A DNA stretch of 64,000 bases, taken from the NCBI GenBank assembly GCA_020310875.1, contig CM035423.1:134687696-134751695 (forward strand). The letters run 5' to 3'. Of this stretch, positions 54,781 to 64,000 are shown piece by piece. The stretch is from Ceratopteris richardii. Lineage: Eukaryota > Streptophyta > Polypodiopsida > Polypodiales > Pteridaceae. A program made the translations under genes and the position numbers. Below the pieces are notes generated by a model, which worked only from the letters and a program-made list of their open reading frames with translations, made no database searches and had not been told where the DNA came from. Each line of letters begins with the position of its first letter. Within the stretch, counting starts at the first letter, position 1.

Positions 54781-55619
54781 TTTAACCACAAGCACTCAAG
54801 AACAACATCAAATCCTAATTAGTAGAGTGTTTTATAGATTAGGGATCCATCTATCAACCAAATATTTACAAAAATGATACACGAACCTCAAAATTATCTA
54901 TACGAAGTCTACTATATAAGCTGAAAAAGCGAAGAAAACCAATTCAGTACTCATAGACATCATTAGAAGAAAACCTTTGGATAACAAGAAAGAGAGGAGT
55001 GCTACGCTTGATTCAAATTAATGAGCATATAGAATTTCATGAGCAATCGAACTCATTCTACTCTCCCCTCCGATTTCCCTCTAACATAACTTGTCTAACG
55101 AATCAGTTTTTGGAAACACTAGTTCTATAAGAATAACTACTACAATATTACAGTATTATTCGCATAAAAACAGGCATGTTCAGCAAAATCATTAACCTAA
55201 AACAATACTCAAAAGGAGAATTTTGCGGTTTTCAACAATAGAAAGTTAGGTCAAAGATGTAGAAAAGTTAATCTTAAGTATCATAAACCTTCCTTGATTA
55301 CTAAAAAGGTGTGAGGATCTATGTTTCTTCAAGGGTAACATACTTACCAAACCATTTAATAGTCTCCATGGTTAAAAGGTTCAACTAATCCGAGAGGATT
55401 TTGTGATACTACCACAATATACTCACTTGTACACAACAATACACAAATCACACACATACATCGCCCACAACACAAAACAGTTCCATCCACAATAGAAAAT
55501 TGCATATTCTGTAGCTGGACTTGATAATAAAATTCAAATGATTCCCTACAATTATAATGAATATTGCACAAAATGATGAACCTACAATTTCATTATCAAA
55601 TTACTTCTCCACCCACCCA
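54781..55619. other. Unassigned non-coding stretch
   Basis: AT-rich, with no ORF above about 70 codons and no recognised repeat. It may be the worn continuation of the adjacent gypsy scrap. Confidence 0.4.
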
Positions 55620-57668
55620 TCATTAAGTGATCAGACTTAACAAACCTATAAGACATGGATGTCTCCTTGCTTCGCTCCTCTTTGCCATTGCTAAGGATGG
55701 CCTAAGCTCTATGGTGAATCATTTTGCTGAGATTAAGCAAATACATGGGCTTCTTCTTCCTGACACCCAACACTAGATGATAACAAGACATTTTCCATGG
55801 TATAAATGCTATAGTGCACAATGATAGTACTAGAATTGCCCCCTTTGGCACTCTCTTAGCACCTTTTGCATTGCTTCTCAATCTAGAATTAAACACTATT
55901 ACATGGCTTTCAATGCACTTTCTAGAATCTTTCCATAGTTCTTGGTCAACTAGGGCTCTCAAGAGCTCGCTAATGAAAAAATTATCTCTTTACTAGGTAT
56001 TGCAATGGGTTTTGAGGTTTCAATATATCAAAGATGGAATTAGGTGCTTGTCCAAACCAAAATTAAGTTACCATACTAGAAGAGCATGAAAATTATCCTT
56101 CCAAGAAGGGTGATGGTTATTAGCACATTTCTTCTCTCTTCGATGATTTACTTTTTGGCATGTTGGAGGTGCACAAAAAAAGAATTGGATAACTTTGGAA
56201 GGACTTGTAGAAATTTCATCTAGACTGAGATCCCAACAAATGGGGAATGTCAACATGAGTTACTCCACATTAATTTCCACCAAAATTATCAAGGATTGGT
56301 GTAACCCAGATCCATCTTGAGAAAATCTTATTCTCAGAAATAAGGATTTTCTTATGTTGGTTGGTCTCCCTGGATGGAAGGGACACAAGTTGCTCACTCT
56401 TTTGTTTTCTCGTTTCAATGTTTCTCCCAAGGGATTGGATTTAGTTATCTCCCTATGGAAGTGATGGAACTAGATGAGGCAATTCATAAAGGTCAATGAG
56501 GACTAGAAGTGGGTTGCTTAGATTAGACAAAATGATTTTATTTGGTTCCCTATTTGTGGCATAAACAAGATTGAAGGAGACCCTCCAAAGGGAAAAGAAG
56601 CTTTGTAATAAAGGATTTGGTATGTGGGAACACCTTTGGAATCATTATAGAAGACAATGGACCTGATAGGAGGACATTGATCCATCAAGGGGTGTTGAGT
56701 ATGATTGGTGGTGCCCCATAAGACATAGAATGAGATCTTGGGATATCTCTTAGGTCTACCTCCTTATGGGATAAGATCCCTAAAGGATAGAAGGACTAAG
56801 ATGGACCAATGCTAACAAATTAGATAAGATGTCGAGATTAAAGAAACACTTATAATTACATATTCCCCTTAGAAGATATGGTGTTTGAACTAGATCAATA
56901 TCCGATGGCAATTTGAGTCCATGGACTTATGAGATCCTCTCATTGATATAAGAATAGGTGCTTATGTGGAAGGTTATCCATAGAGGAATTTGGACCAACA
57001 TTAAAGCTAATAAAATTTGTGGGGCCTTCCGTGGTGTAATGGTTGCCTCAATGATCATGAAGGCATTCGCCCCAAGGCCCATTTGGTTTCGATGATTCTC
57101 GCGAGGATTCTAAATCTATAGAGTCAAATCTACTAGATACAGGTGGTTCTTAGTGAAGCAACCACTTGATATTTTTCCTTGTGCAACACCATTAGGGGGA
57201 AGTGATATCCAAGATTTGGAAAGAAATATGTGCGGCTAGTTTTTGGCAAAATCCCAAAAGAATGGCCAATAGATAAATCCATCAACATTTTAGGAAAAAG
57301 AATTAGGAACTCTAAAAAGACTCGCCTTTTAGACCCACAGGATCCTCATTGTGGAAACAAAAAGATCAAAAGTAAGTGGATCGCTCATGAGGGGGACAAA
57401 ATCCTCATGAAGCATATTTGTAACCCTCTCTAATGCCTTGCCTTCCCACCATACGTTAGTGCTTATAATTCCTTAGGGAGCACTCCAACTCCCAATTAAA
57501 CTTTTTTTCCCTAGCAAAACCCTGCTCACTTTGGCTTTGCCCTTGCTTGTGGGATACAGGGGGTCCCAAGGGTACTATGCCCATTTATAGTACAATTTTC
57601 ATTTTCTTATTTAATTCAAGCACGGGAGATAAGGCTTCAACCGAGCTTCCATTTAATAAAAAAAAAAC
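55620..57668 (+). mobile_element. LINE remnant (L1-type), 5' truncated, strongly decayed
   Basis: The plus strand starts inside RT (LNKPIRHGCLLASLLFAIAK, matching RQGCPLAPLLFAIATEG of the younger copies). The catalytic FADD position near 55,785 is destroyed. The body then follows the ORF2 C-terminal region with many stops and frame changes. It ends with an open 67-codon piece at 57,230-57,433 (IPKEWPIDKSINILGKRIRN, KSKWIAHEGDKILMKHICN). An A tail lies at 57,658-57,667 after an AGCTTCCATTTAATA end. It is related to, but much older than, the 21-29 kb LINEs. Confidence 0.8.
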
Positions 57669-58528
57669 CACTCGAATATACTCTCACCCTGAGATCTTAC
57701 GCATGTTAATCATTATCTGAAGGGCATTGTTTACATGTACGTTCCATGCAAAGTAAGAAACTAAGGGCACATCCATGACATTATTTTGCATTCAAACCCC
57801 ATATTTTTTGCAACCACAAGCACGCGCCCCTTGAAGTAGGTCATACCCACCCCATGTAGGAGCATAACACTCCGAAACGTTTAGCCTACGCTGTGCCTAA
57901 GCAACAACAACATCGAATAGATTTTCAATCAAGTGACTCACCCCTTAGTTTACACCCTCGAGAAGCTCCAAACTCTTGATAAGATGCTCTACTCATAAAC
58001 CTGCAACCAATCCAAGGTCCATAGATGAATCGCAACTTCCACTTTCAAGAGGGACAACTCAACGCCACCTTAGGTAAGCCTACCTCTATCAGTCCATTTT
58101 CTTGGAGTTGAGGTGTAGAGACCATTTATTATGGTGCAAAGGAGTTGGACTATTAGATTGTGCAAAGATCCTATGGCACTAGTGGATAGCACATAGAAAG
58201 GTAGATTCGATCATCAAATTAATTCAGAATTTCAAATAATATGTTTATGGGAAGCTTTGGTTGATGGATGAGTCAGGATCTAGTCTCCGAATTTCTATCT
58301 ACCCAAGAAGGCTGATATTAAGTTTTGAAAGGCACCAAAATACCTTGTGGAAGGTACTCGTGTCACAAGCCCTAGCTACTGCATTAGGTTTAAGTCCTCT
58401 TCTTCTCTTGAATTTTTCTGATAGAACAAATAGGCTCGTTCATTGAGGATAAGAATACTTTTATCCTCTATATGTAGGGCTTGTTGTCCGTTTTCTAGAT
58501 GACTTCCATTTCCACTTTCTGATTATCC
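57669..58528. other. Unassigned, no gene supported
   Basis: Mixed-composition DNA between two oppositely oriented LINE remnants. The short ORF 58,261-58,446 has no domain. Confidence 0.4.
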
Positions 58529-58540
58529 TGTTGTCTTTTG

Positions 58541-60329
58541 TTTTTTAATAAAAGGGAGTTTGGCAATGCCTAATCTCCCTGACTTTAAGTAAATAAAAGA
58601 ATAATACAAGTGAATAGGACTAGTGCCCTCGGGACCCCCCAAGTCCCACAATGCAGAGGTAGCACTAACACGTCAAGAAGTGATACCTTCGTGGTAGACT
58701 TTACAAAGCTTACATGAAGTTATAGAGGAGGTTGATAATCCTCGCATCCCCATCATGTGGAGCCCACTTGGTTCTAAGCTTATTGTTGACATACTGTAGC
58801 TCTTTGTGATGTCTTAAGGGGGGTGGGGTTTCTTACAATTAGCAATTCTTTTGTTGAGAAGGAATAGGGACTTCTCGATCGACCACTCCTCGATCAGGGG
58901 TATTGCCAAAGTTGTGAGCACATCTTTCCCACCAAATCTTCCAAAGGATCTCTCCCCTGATAGCATTCCACAATGGTGCAGAGCAACCGATCGCTTCACC
59001 AATGAGGGCTTGCTTCCAATTGATTTGTTCTTGGAGCCCTAGAGTATGACCAAGGACCCGCCATAGCCGAAGGGATTTAGGGTAAGCAAAGAAAAGGTGA
59101 ACAATATCCTCTTTGCTATGGCAACATCGCTTGCACCGGGGCAGAACACCATAGATCTTGTTAGTTTTTGCATTGGTCCATATTCCACAGTGTAAAATTT
59201 GCTATAGGAGGACCGAATTTTTGCTTGCAATCAAAGGGTGCTAGACATACATAAATTTCATATCCCATCAAAGTCGCATCCAAATGAGACACCATTTCTT
59301 GTTGAGACTAATGTGAATGTGATTGCGAGCTTTGACATATGGAAGCTTGGAAAGGTGTTTACCATTATACCATTTAAGGCCTATAAGATCCAGAGCATCC
59401 TGTCCCATAAGTAGTCGGATTTTAGAGCGGTCCCAAGCATGGCGTCTGCTCAATAAAATATTCCATTCCTCGTACATGACTGTAGCACTAGGGTGAAGGT
59501 CCTCAAACTCCACCCATCTATTCGTGTCCTATTTCCAAAGGTGCTTCCATTGTTTGAATCCCTTATTCAGGAGTCTCTTGGCACTTAAGACATTTCAAGG
59601 CTCCATGTTTCTCATGCCTTGGATTGGGAACCAAATAGATTCATTTTGTCTTATACCTGCAGCCCACTTCCAATCTCCAGTGATTCTAATGTGAGGTTTG
59701 AATCTCTTCCAACTCATCCACAAGGATCTTACCAGGATCGATCCTTTGTGTGATACTAGTATCGGAGAGAATAAGAGGGTGAGGATGTCGAGGTTTTTTC
59801 ATCGAGGGTAGCCCACCAGAGTAGTCATGTTCGTGTTTCTGAAAATTAATGTGGCCCAAGGTTTTAATCATTCACTTTGCCACAAGGTTATTGGCCATGC
59901 TGCCAATGTCTATAATACCCAGACCTCCACTCTCCTTTCGGCTAGTGCATATGGACCATTTGATTTTAGGCACTCCCCTCCTTTTATGGTCCCCAGTCCA
60001 GAGAAAGTTCCTACAAATACTTTCTAGTTTGTTCTTGATTCTTCGGTCTCCAGCAAGAAAGAAAGTAATGATTGAGGATATGAGGAACATGTTGATCACC
60101 ATGGCGCGGCCAGCAAGATTAATTTGCAAACCCCTCCAAAAGTTAAGTTTATCACTAAGTCTGGCGAGGACCCAAGCCCACCTTTGTTCCAAAGTAATAC
60201 CAAATCCCATGGGGATACCAAGAATGCAAACGACCTGACCTGATTGAATGTTTTGACATCTTTGCACAGTGAGGAGATTGGGTTGATGCTCTTTGATAGC
60301 CCTAAATGTAGTCTTGGAATGGTTAGTCT
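58541..60329 (-). mobile_element. LINE remnant (L1-type) with target duplication
   Basis: The 3' end (GGCATTGCCAAACTCCC, then TTTTATTAAAAAAC) is at the left. On the minus strand the ORF2 C-terminal half is readable: VCILGIPMGFGITLEQRWAW, FLWTGDHKRRGVPKIKWSIC, DRSKIRLLMGQDALDLIGLK. It has several stops and frame changes. It is truncated 5' inside RT at KTNHSKTTFRAI. TGTTGTCTTTTG (58,529-58,540) and TGTTGTCTTGTG (60,330-60,341) form a 12-bp target duplication with one mismatch. Same family as the long LINEs, intermediate in decay. Confidence 0.85.
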
Positions 60330-60341
60330 TGTTGTCTTGTG

Positions 60342-61130
60342 TTTCCTTCCATTTAAGCTATTTAAGAACGGAAAAAATATCAAAGCAGCATGAAAGTACA
60401 AGAATTCGCTTTGGTGCATACAATTATTTTTGCCCTCATCTTGAAACTTTCTGGAAGACTTCGGAAAACTTGATGGCAGCAATGTCATGATCTTCATTAG
60501 TATGCAAGAATCTTTGGCAGCAATCCTCAACCACTTCGTTGTATGTCTGTTATGTGTTTCACGTGCATATATAAATCCTTTCCATAGTTTGATATCAGTT
60601 TGATAGATATTGGAAATAGGCTTTGACGTTTATCCCATTCTCCGGTTACATCTACAAACTCGCAGATGTGGAAAGATGCGAAATTCCCTAACAATTCCTT
60701 CTCTCCATTATCGAACTTTGTATGTACGTATCGTAGATTGTACAAACATATAGTAGATTGTGCTCATATAGAAACAGAAATATATTGTACTCACATAGAA
60801 ATAGATTGCACGCATATACAAACATTTATAGACATGCACTCAAATATGCTCCATAAATGCCCTAATATAACACTTTAATTATACATAAACTGCAAACGTA
60901 GAAAACTCACAATTCACACACGAGTCACACGGTGAACACATGCGCAATGCACAATCACACACATAGATATGTATCATACATATACATTCACATATACATA
61001 TACATTCACATATGCACACGTCATTACAAATACACACACATATTCATACATTGCACGCATAGGCAAAGAGGCACACATAATATCACACAAGCATTCTTTG
61101 CTTATGCAACCAAGGGCATGCACGATTTCT
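60342..61130. other. Anonymous stretch with a 72-codon ORF and CA-rich patch
   Basis: A minus-strand ORF (60,527-60,745) reads NFASFHICEFVDVTGEWDKR and ends in QRSG. Another frame just downstream (60,450-60,540) also looks protein-like (CCQRFLHTNEDHDIAAIKF). I recognise no family and cannot decide between a decayed gene and chance. 60,770-61,080 is rich in CACATA words. Confidence 0.3.
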
Positions 61131-61535
61131 GAACACACTTGTCACATAATCAAAAATTGATTGTGAGCTCTTCTTCTTGAAAATTGTGAACTCAGCCCAA
61201 AGTGAGGACTTCCTTGACTTGATTGTGTTTTGGAAATGCTCTTCCAAAGCATTCCACACATCTGTTGCACTTTCCAATCCTCTGATGTGAGGTAGAAGAT
61301 AATCATTTACAGCTATGTAAATGATGCTCCTAGCTTGAGCATCCTTTCTCATCCAGATCTTCAAATCTGCAAGCTCTTCCCTAGTTGGAATACTAGGATC
61401 TGCAAACTCAGGCTTTTCTTCTTCTCCTGTAATGAATGCCATCAAATCTTTGCTCATGAGGTGTGCCTCCATCCTCATGGACCAAGCTGGATAGTTCTCT
61501 CTATCTAGCTTATCAATCTACAAGCTTTCTCCCAT
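61131..61535 (-). CDS. gag: copia gag N-terminal part
   Basis: The minus strand reads the copia gag (UBN2-type) fold: NYPAWSMRMEAHLMSKDLMA, LADLKIWMRKDAQARSIIYI, SATDVWNALEEHFQN and KKKSSQSIFDYVTSVF. Similarity then stops at the 11-kb insertion. It lies just inside the 5' LTR and primer site. Confidence 0.85.
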
Positions 61536-61752
61536 CTTTGATCTTGTGTGTCTGCAATTACTATGATTTATGATAATAAAGTGTACCTTTGATATGAAGC
61601 TTCAATCCTTTTTTATCCTTTGGACTCGTACTTTGTACTTCTCTAAATTATCTGCAAGAATTTGTCCTTGTACACCTTCAATTAGAAGGAACTTCAATAT
61701 CTGCAGCAGTCGGTACTTCCAATGCCTTTACTTCACTTGTATTTCACCTTCA

Positions 61753-61764
61753 GCTCTGATACCA
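61753..61764 (-). promoter_or_regulatory. Primer-binding site (tRNA-iMet) of the copia element
   Basis: The minus strand reads TGGTATCAGAGC one base after the 5' LTR end (CCAACA). This is the standard plant copia primer site, complementary to the 3' end of initiator tRNA-Met. Confidence 0.95.
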
Positions 61765-61765
61765 C

Positions 61766-62778
61766 TGTTGGAGACCTCTTAATCTCCAAAGGCTTGATTT
61801 ATATTGATCTCAGAGCACCTCTATATCAGTTATAGATGAAAATTTACACAAATGTTACTTTGATTTACCAAATCATTCATGAACAATTCTCTAAGTGAGA
61901 ATTTTCCTTCTTTAAGAAGTCTGCTTCAAAGATTGACTTCATTATCTGCACATATCTTCAGATTTCTTCAATCTAATGATATACATACCTCCAAGCTACC
62001 TTTGCGCAATCACATCAACCATTAGTCCTTCAAAAGAATCATTAAAACTTCAATTTGACCCTTAAGATCAAAAGTATGCTAGAAACTATCTTCCTGAATA
62101 AGCGACTTTGACATAGGTAACTTCTAAGGTTGATTTCTCACAGCACAGATCCCGTTTTGCTAAATTCTTTTAGTCATAGCTTCCTTACCTTCTAACTTAG
62201 ATTTTTAATGCTCAATCATTAAAAATTTTACATTGTGCATTGAGATCTAAGCAAAACGTTGACACGAAAAAGTGCACGACTTTGAGAGATCATCTGTAGA
62301 CTTTACAGATACATGTTCCTATTGATCATACTCACAGCATGAAAGGAATTAGACCATGAAACTTTGAATATAGCTCCATTAGCTTCTAGATTAGATTTAT
62401 ACAAAAGGATTTCTAATCCACGTGATCAGACTGAGAGAAATCAGAGAAAGACTCGACGCTAACTCGTGAAGATGACTCTCTACACATCTACCTTAATGAT
62501 GCTTGGCTTCTAATGACTCTCATATGTATTTCTTTACATCATTGACTTATATACATATGGTTCTAGACTTATCCCATGTCGATTACATTATTCCTTATCA
62601 TCCTAAGGATTTTCTATACTCATAATACGAGAATTTCCACCTGTAATGTACATATGTATACAAGTTATCATTCTGAAATCTTCTTCACTTTCTCAAGTAA
62701 CTTCTTCCACTTCAAACTGATCATTGACTTCCTTCAAGTTCTTTATAATCACCAATTTGTGATTGGTTTGTTCCAACA
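61766..62778 (-). repeat. 5' LTR of the copia element
   Basis: 1,013 bp, TGTTGGA...TCCAACA, the direct repeat of 45,878-46,883. The LTR carries its own promoter in this family, but I did not identify a secure TATA box. Confidence 0.93.
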
Positions 62779-64000
62779 AATCTTTGCTATTCGTGACTCA
62801 CATGCTCGTTCCATTACATATCTTCTAGCGAATGTCGCACGAAAAAACCAATTGAACATTTCTTCTAAATAGTTTGATTGGAGTAGACCACCCCCATGAT
62901 GAGTGTTTTTCAAGTAAACACCTCTAACCCTGTAATGTGACTTCTCCATTCCTTGTGTACTAAAAATGTCCAGTGAACCATATTGATTCATAAAATATGC
63001 TCCATGTGCAAAAAGAGTATGCTATGATCTGGTCAATAAGATATACACATAGTGTTTAAGACCAAATAAAAAAATGCAAGCGAAACTTACCATGTAATGT
63101 GTAATGTTGCTTTCTCCCCAAGATAAGATGAATGACTGTGTAAACTCCTTCAAAGTCACTTGGAATAATTCTCGTTGTGAAGCATTAGTGGAAACCAAAC
63201 ACATCAAATGTAACAATTGATCGAACAATGAACAAACCTTCTTTCGCTTGTTAATGAGATCAACCTGACTATCATTGTCTGTTGTAATTGAACAGAGGTC
63301 CTTCCAAAGCTCCCATTTCCCATCATCTTGACTATTCATATCTCCTTTAAAGAAACGTCTTGCCTTCTTCCTAGTCATTGAAACTTGTTGTAAAATCTCT
63401 TGAGACTCACCATACTTCTTAACAACTAAAGATACGTGGCCACCATGACAACCTATAGAATTCAAAAGATCTTCTATTTTTTGGATTGCTATTGTAGACC
63501 TCTCTAGTGGTTTCATTGCAAATGCATATTCAACATGGAGCTTCAAAAGCCTATCAAAGATCCTCATGAATGCATGTAAAGTACAAAAGTGAACATTGAC
63601 TAATGGAAATGGAATAATGGGGTTCTAGTCATTGCTTATTTTATCACGAGTCCGTTCCTGTAACATTGCACACCTCAAAAGTGATATCTCCCATTCCCTG
63701 TGATTCAATGAGTCTGTTTCATCAATTTCTTCAGAGTCATCAACTCTCATCAATGCCCTTGCAGGTTTAGAATGTCTCTTAGATCCTTTGTAACCTTGTG
63801 TACAATATGGGCAAGGATAGAGAGAAGATGCTCCTTGTTTACAGCCCAACATGCATTTTATACTGTTAAGGTCTCCACCCAAATGCCATTCTACCTCAAA
63901 ATCACCTATATCATCTATGTATTTGAGAAGAGATTACTTCCGTAATCCATAGAGTCCTACTAAAAATCCACGAAATAACATTGTTTGTTTCTTTGCGAAC
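62779..64000 (-). pseudogene. Unknown multi-domain gene (possible RNase-H-fold transposase), split and damaged
   Basis: I do not recognise the family with certainty. From the right edge the minus strand reads FRGFLVGLYGLRK, an in-frame TAA (63,934), then FEVEWHLGGDLNSIKCMLGC and SSLYPCPYC (zinc-like C-x2-C). An in-frame TAG (63,625, probably from CAG) is followed by PLVNVHFCTLHAFMRIFDRL. A long helical region runs to NITHYM at 63,091. A canonical GT-AG intron of 69 bp (63,022-63,090, phase 0) joins HTLFAHGAYFMNQYGSL and DIFSTQGMEKSHY. The frame then reaches the copia insertion at 62,783 and continues at 45,877. The order CxxC, LH.xxRI, HxxxxH, QGxEKS resembles, by inference only, RAG1/Transib- or hAT-like transposases. 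Confidence 0.6.

Noticed and set aside
57022-57190. tRNA-like patch (GTGGTGTAATGG ... GGTTTCGATGATTC) in a LINE, first taken for a SINE
   Set aside because: It aligns in place with the LINE ORF2 zf-RVT region (CCGTGGTGCAAACGCTGG in the younger copy), so it is LINE sequence and no insertion.

Overview
This window looks like repeat-dominated nuclear DNA from a land plant. The evidence is a CACTA (En/Spm) TNP2 transposase fragment, plant-type L1 LINEs with a C-terminal zf-RVT domain, Ty1/copia elements with a tRNA-iMet primer site and GA-rich polypurine tracts, Ty3/gypsy elements, tRNA-derived SINEs, and long (TA)n, (CT)n and TATG-type microsatellites. I see no intact ordinary host gene, no rRNA and no functional tRNA gene. 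Gene-poor, deeply nested DNA like this fits a large plant genome, but I cannot name the species from it.

Layout. 1-2.7 kb: a CACTA transposase fragment running off the left edge, microsatellites, a 297-bp near-perfect foldback and a CACTA end. 3.2-16.5 kb: a large Ty3/gypsy element with about 2.3-kb direct terminal repeats and an extra acidic ORF after pol. 16.5-18.2 kb: a 1.3-kb AT-rich imperfect palindrome carrying AAACCCTAA boxes. 18.5-18.9 kb: a second, different CACTA end. 18.9-29.5 kb: a pile of LINEs and one SINE, including two closely related L1-type LINEs whose ORF2 is open for about 900 and 1,200 codons. Several of these insertions hit the same ACAATTATT word in a tandemly duplicated target. 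29.7-33.1 kb: microsatellites, a second copy of a gypsy fossil and a SINE inside it. 33.2-36.7 kb: a copia fossil. 36.7-40.8 kb: four kilobases without coding signal. 40.8-45.5 kb: the end of a gypsy fossil and two copia fossils in opposite orientations.

45.76-64 kb: the most interesting part. A minus-strand gene of unrecognised family enters from the right edge. It is split by a 16.9-kb copia element (45,878-62,778) that has matching ~1.0-kb LTRs, an AATCT target duplication, a primer-binding site and a polypurine tract. The split gene stays in frame across the empty site and ends at a TAG at 45,759. Its motif order (CPYC; LHAFMRI; a short GT-AG intron; HYM/H...H; QGMEKS) loosely recalls RNase-H-fold transposases of the RAG1/Transib/hAT kind. 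The copia gag region is itself split by about 11 kb of visibly older debris: a copia fossil, a gypsy scrap and two LINE remnants. That age order is inverted and calls for an explanation such as block transposition or an assembly join.

Nothing here forms a pathway. The window is a record of successive insertions. All positions come from reading by eye. Similarities to families are motif recognition, not database results.
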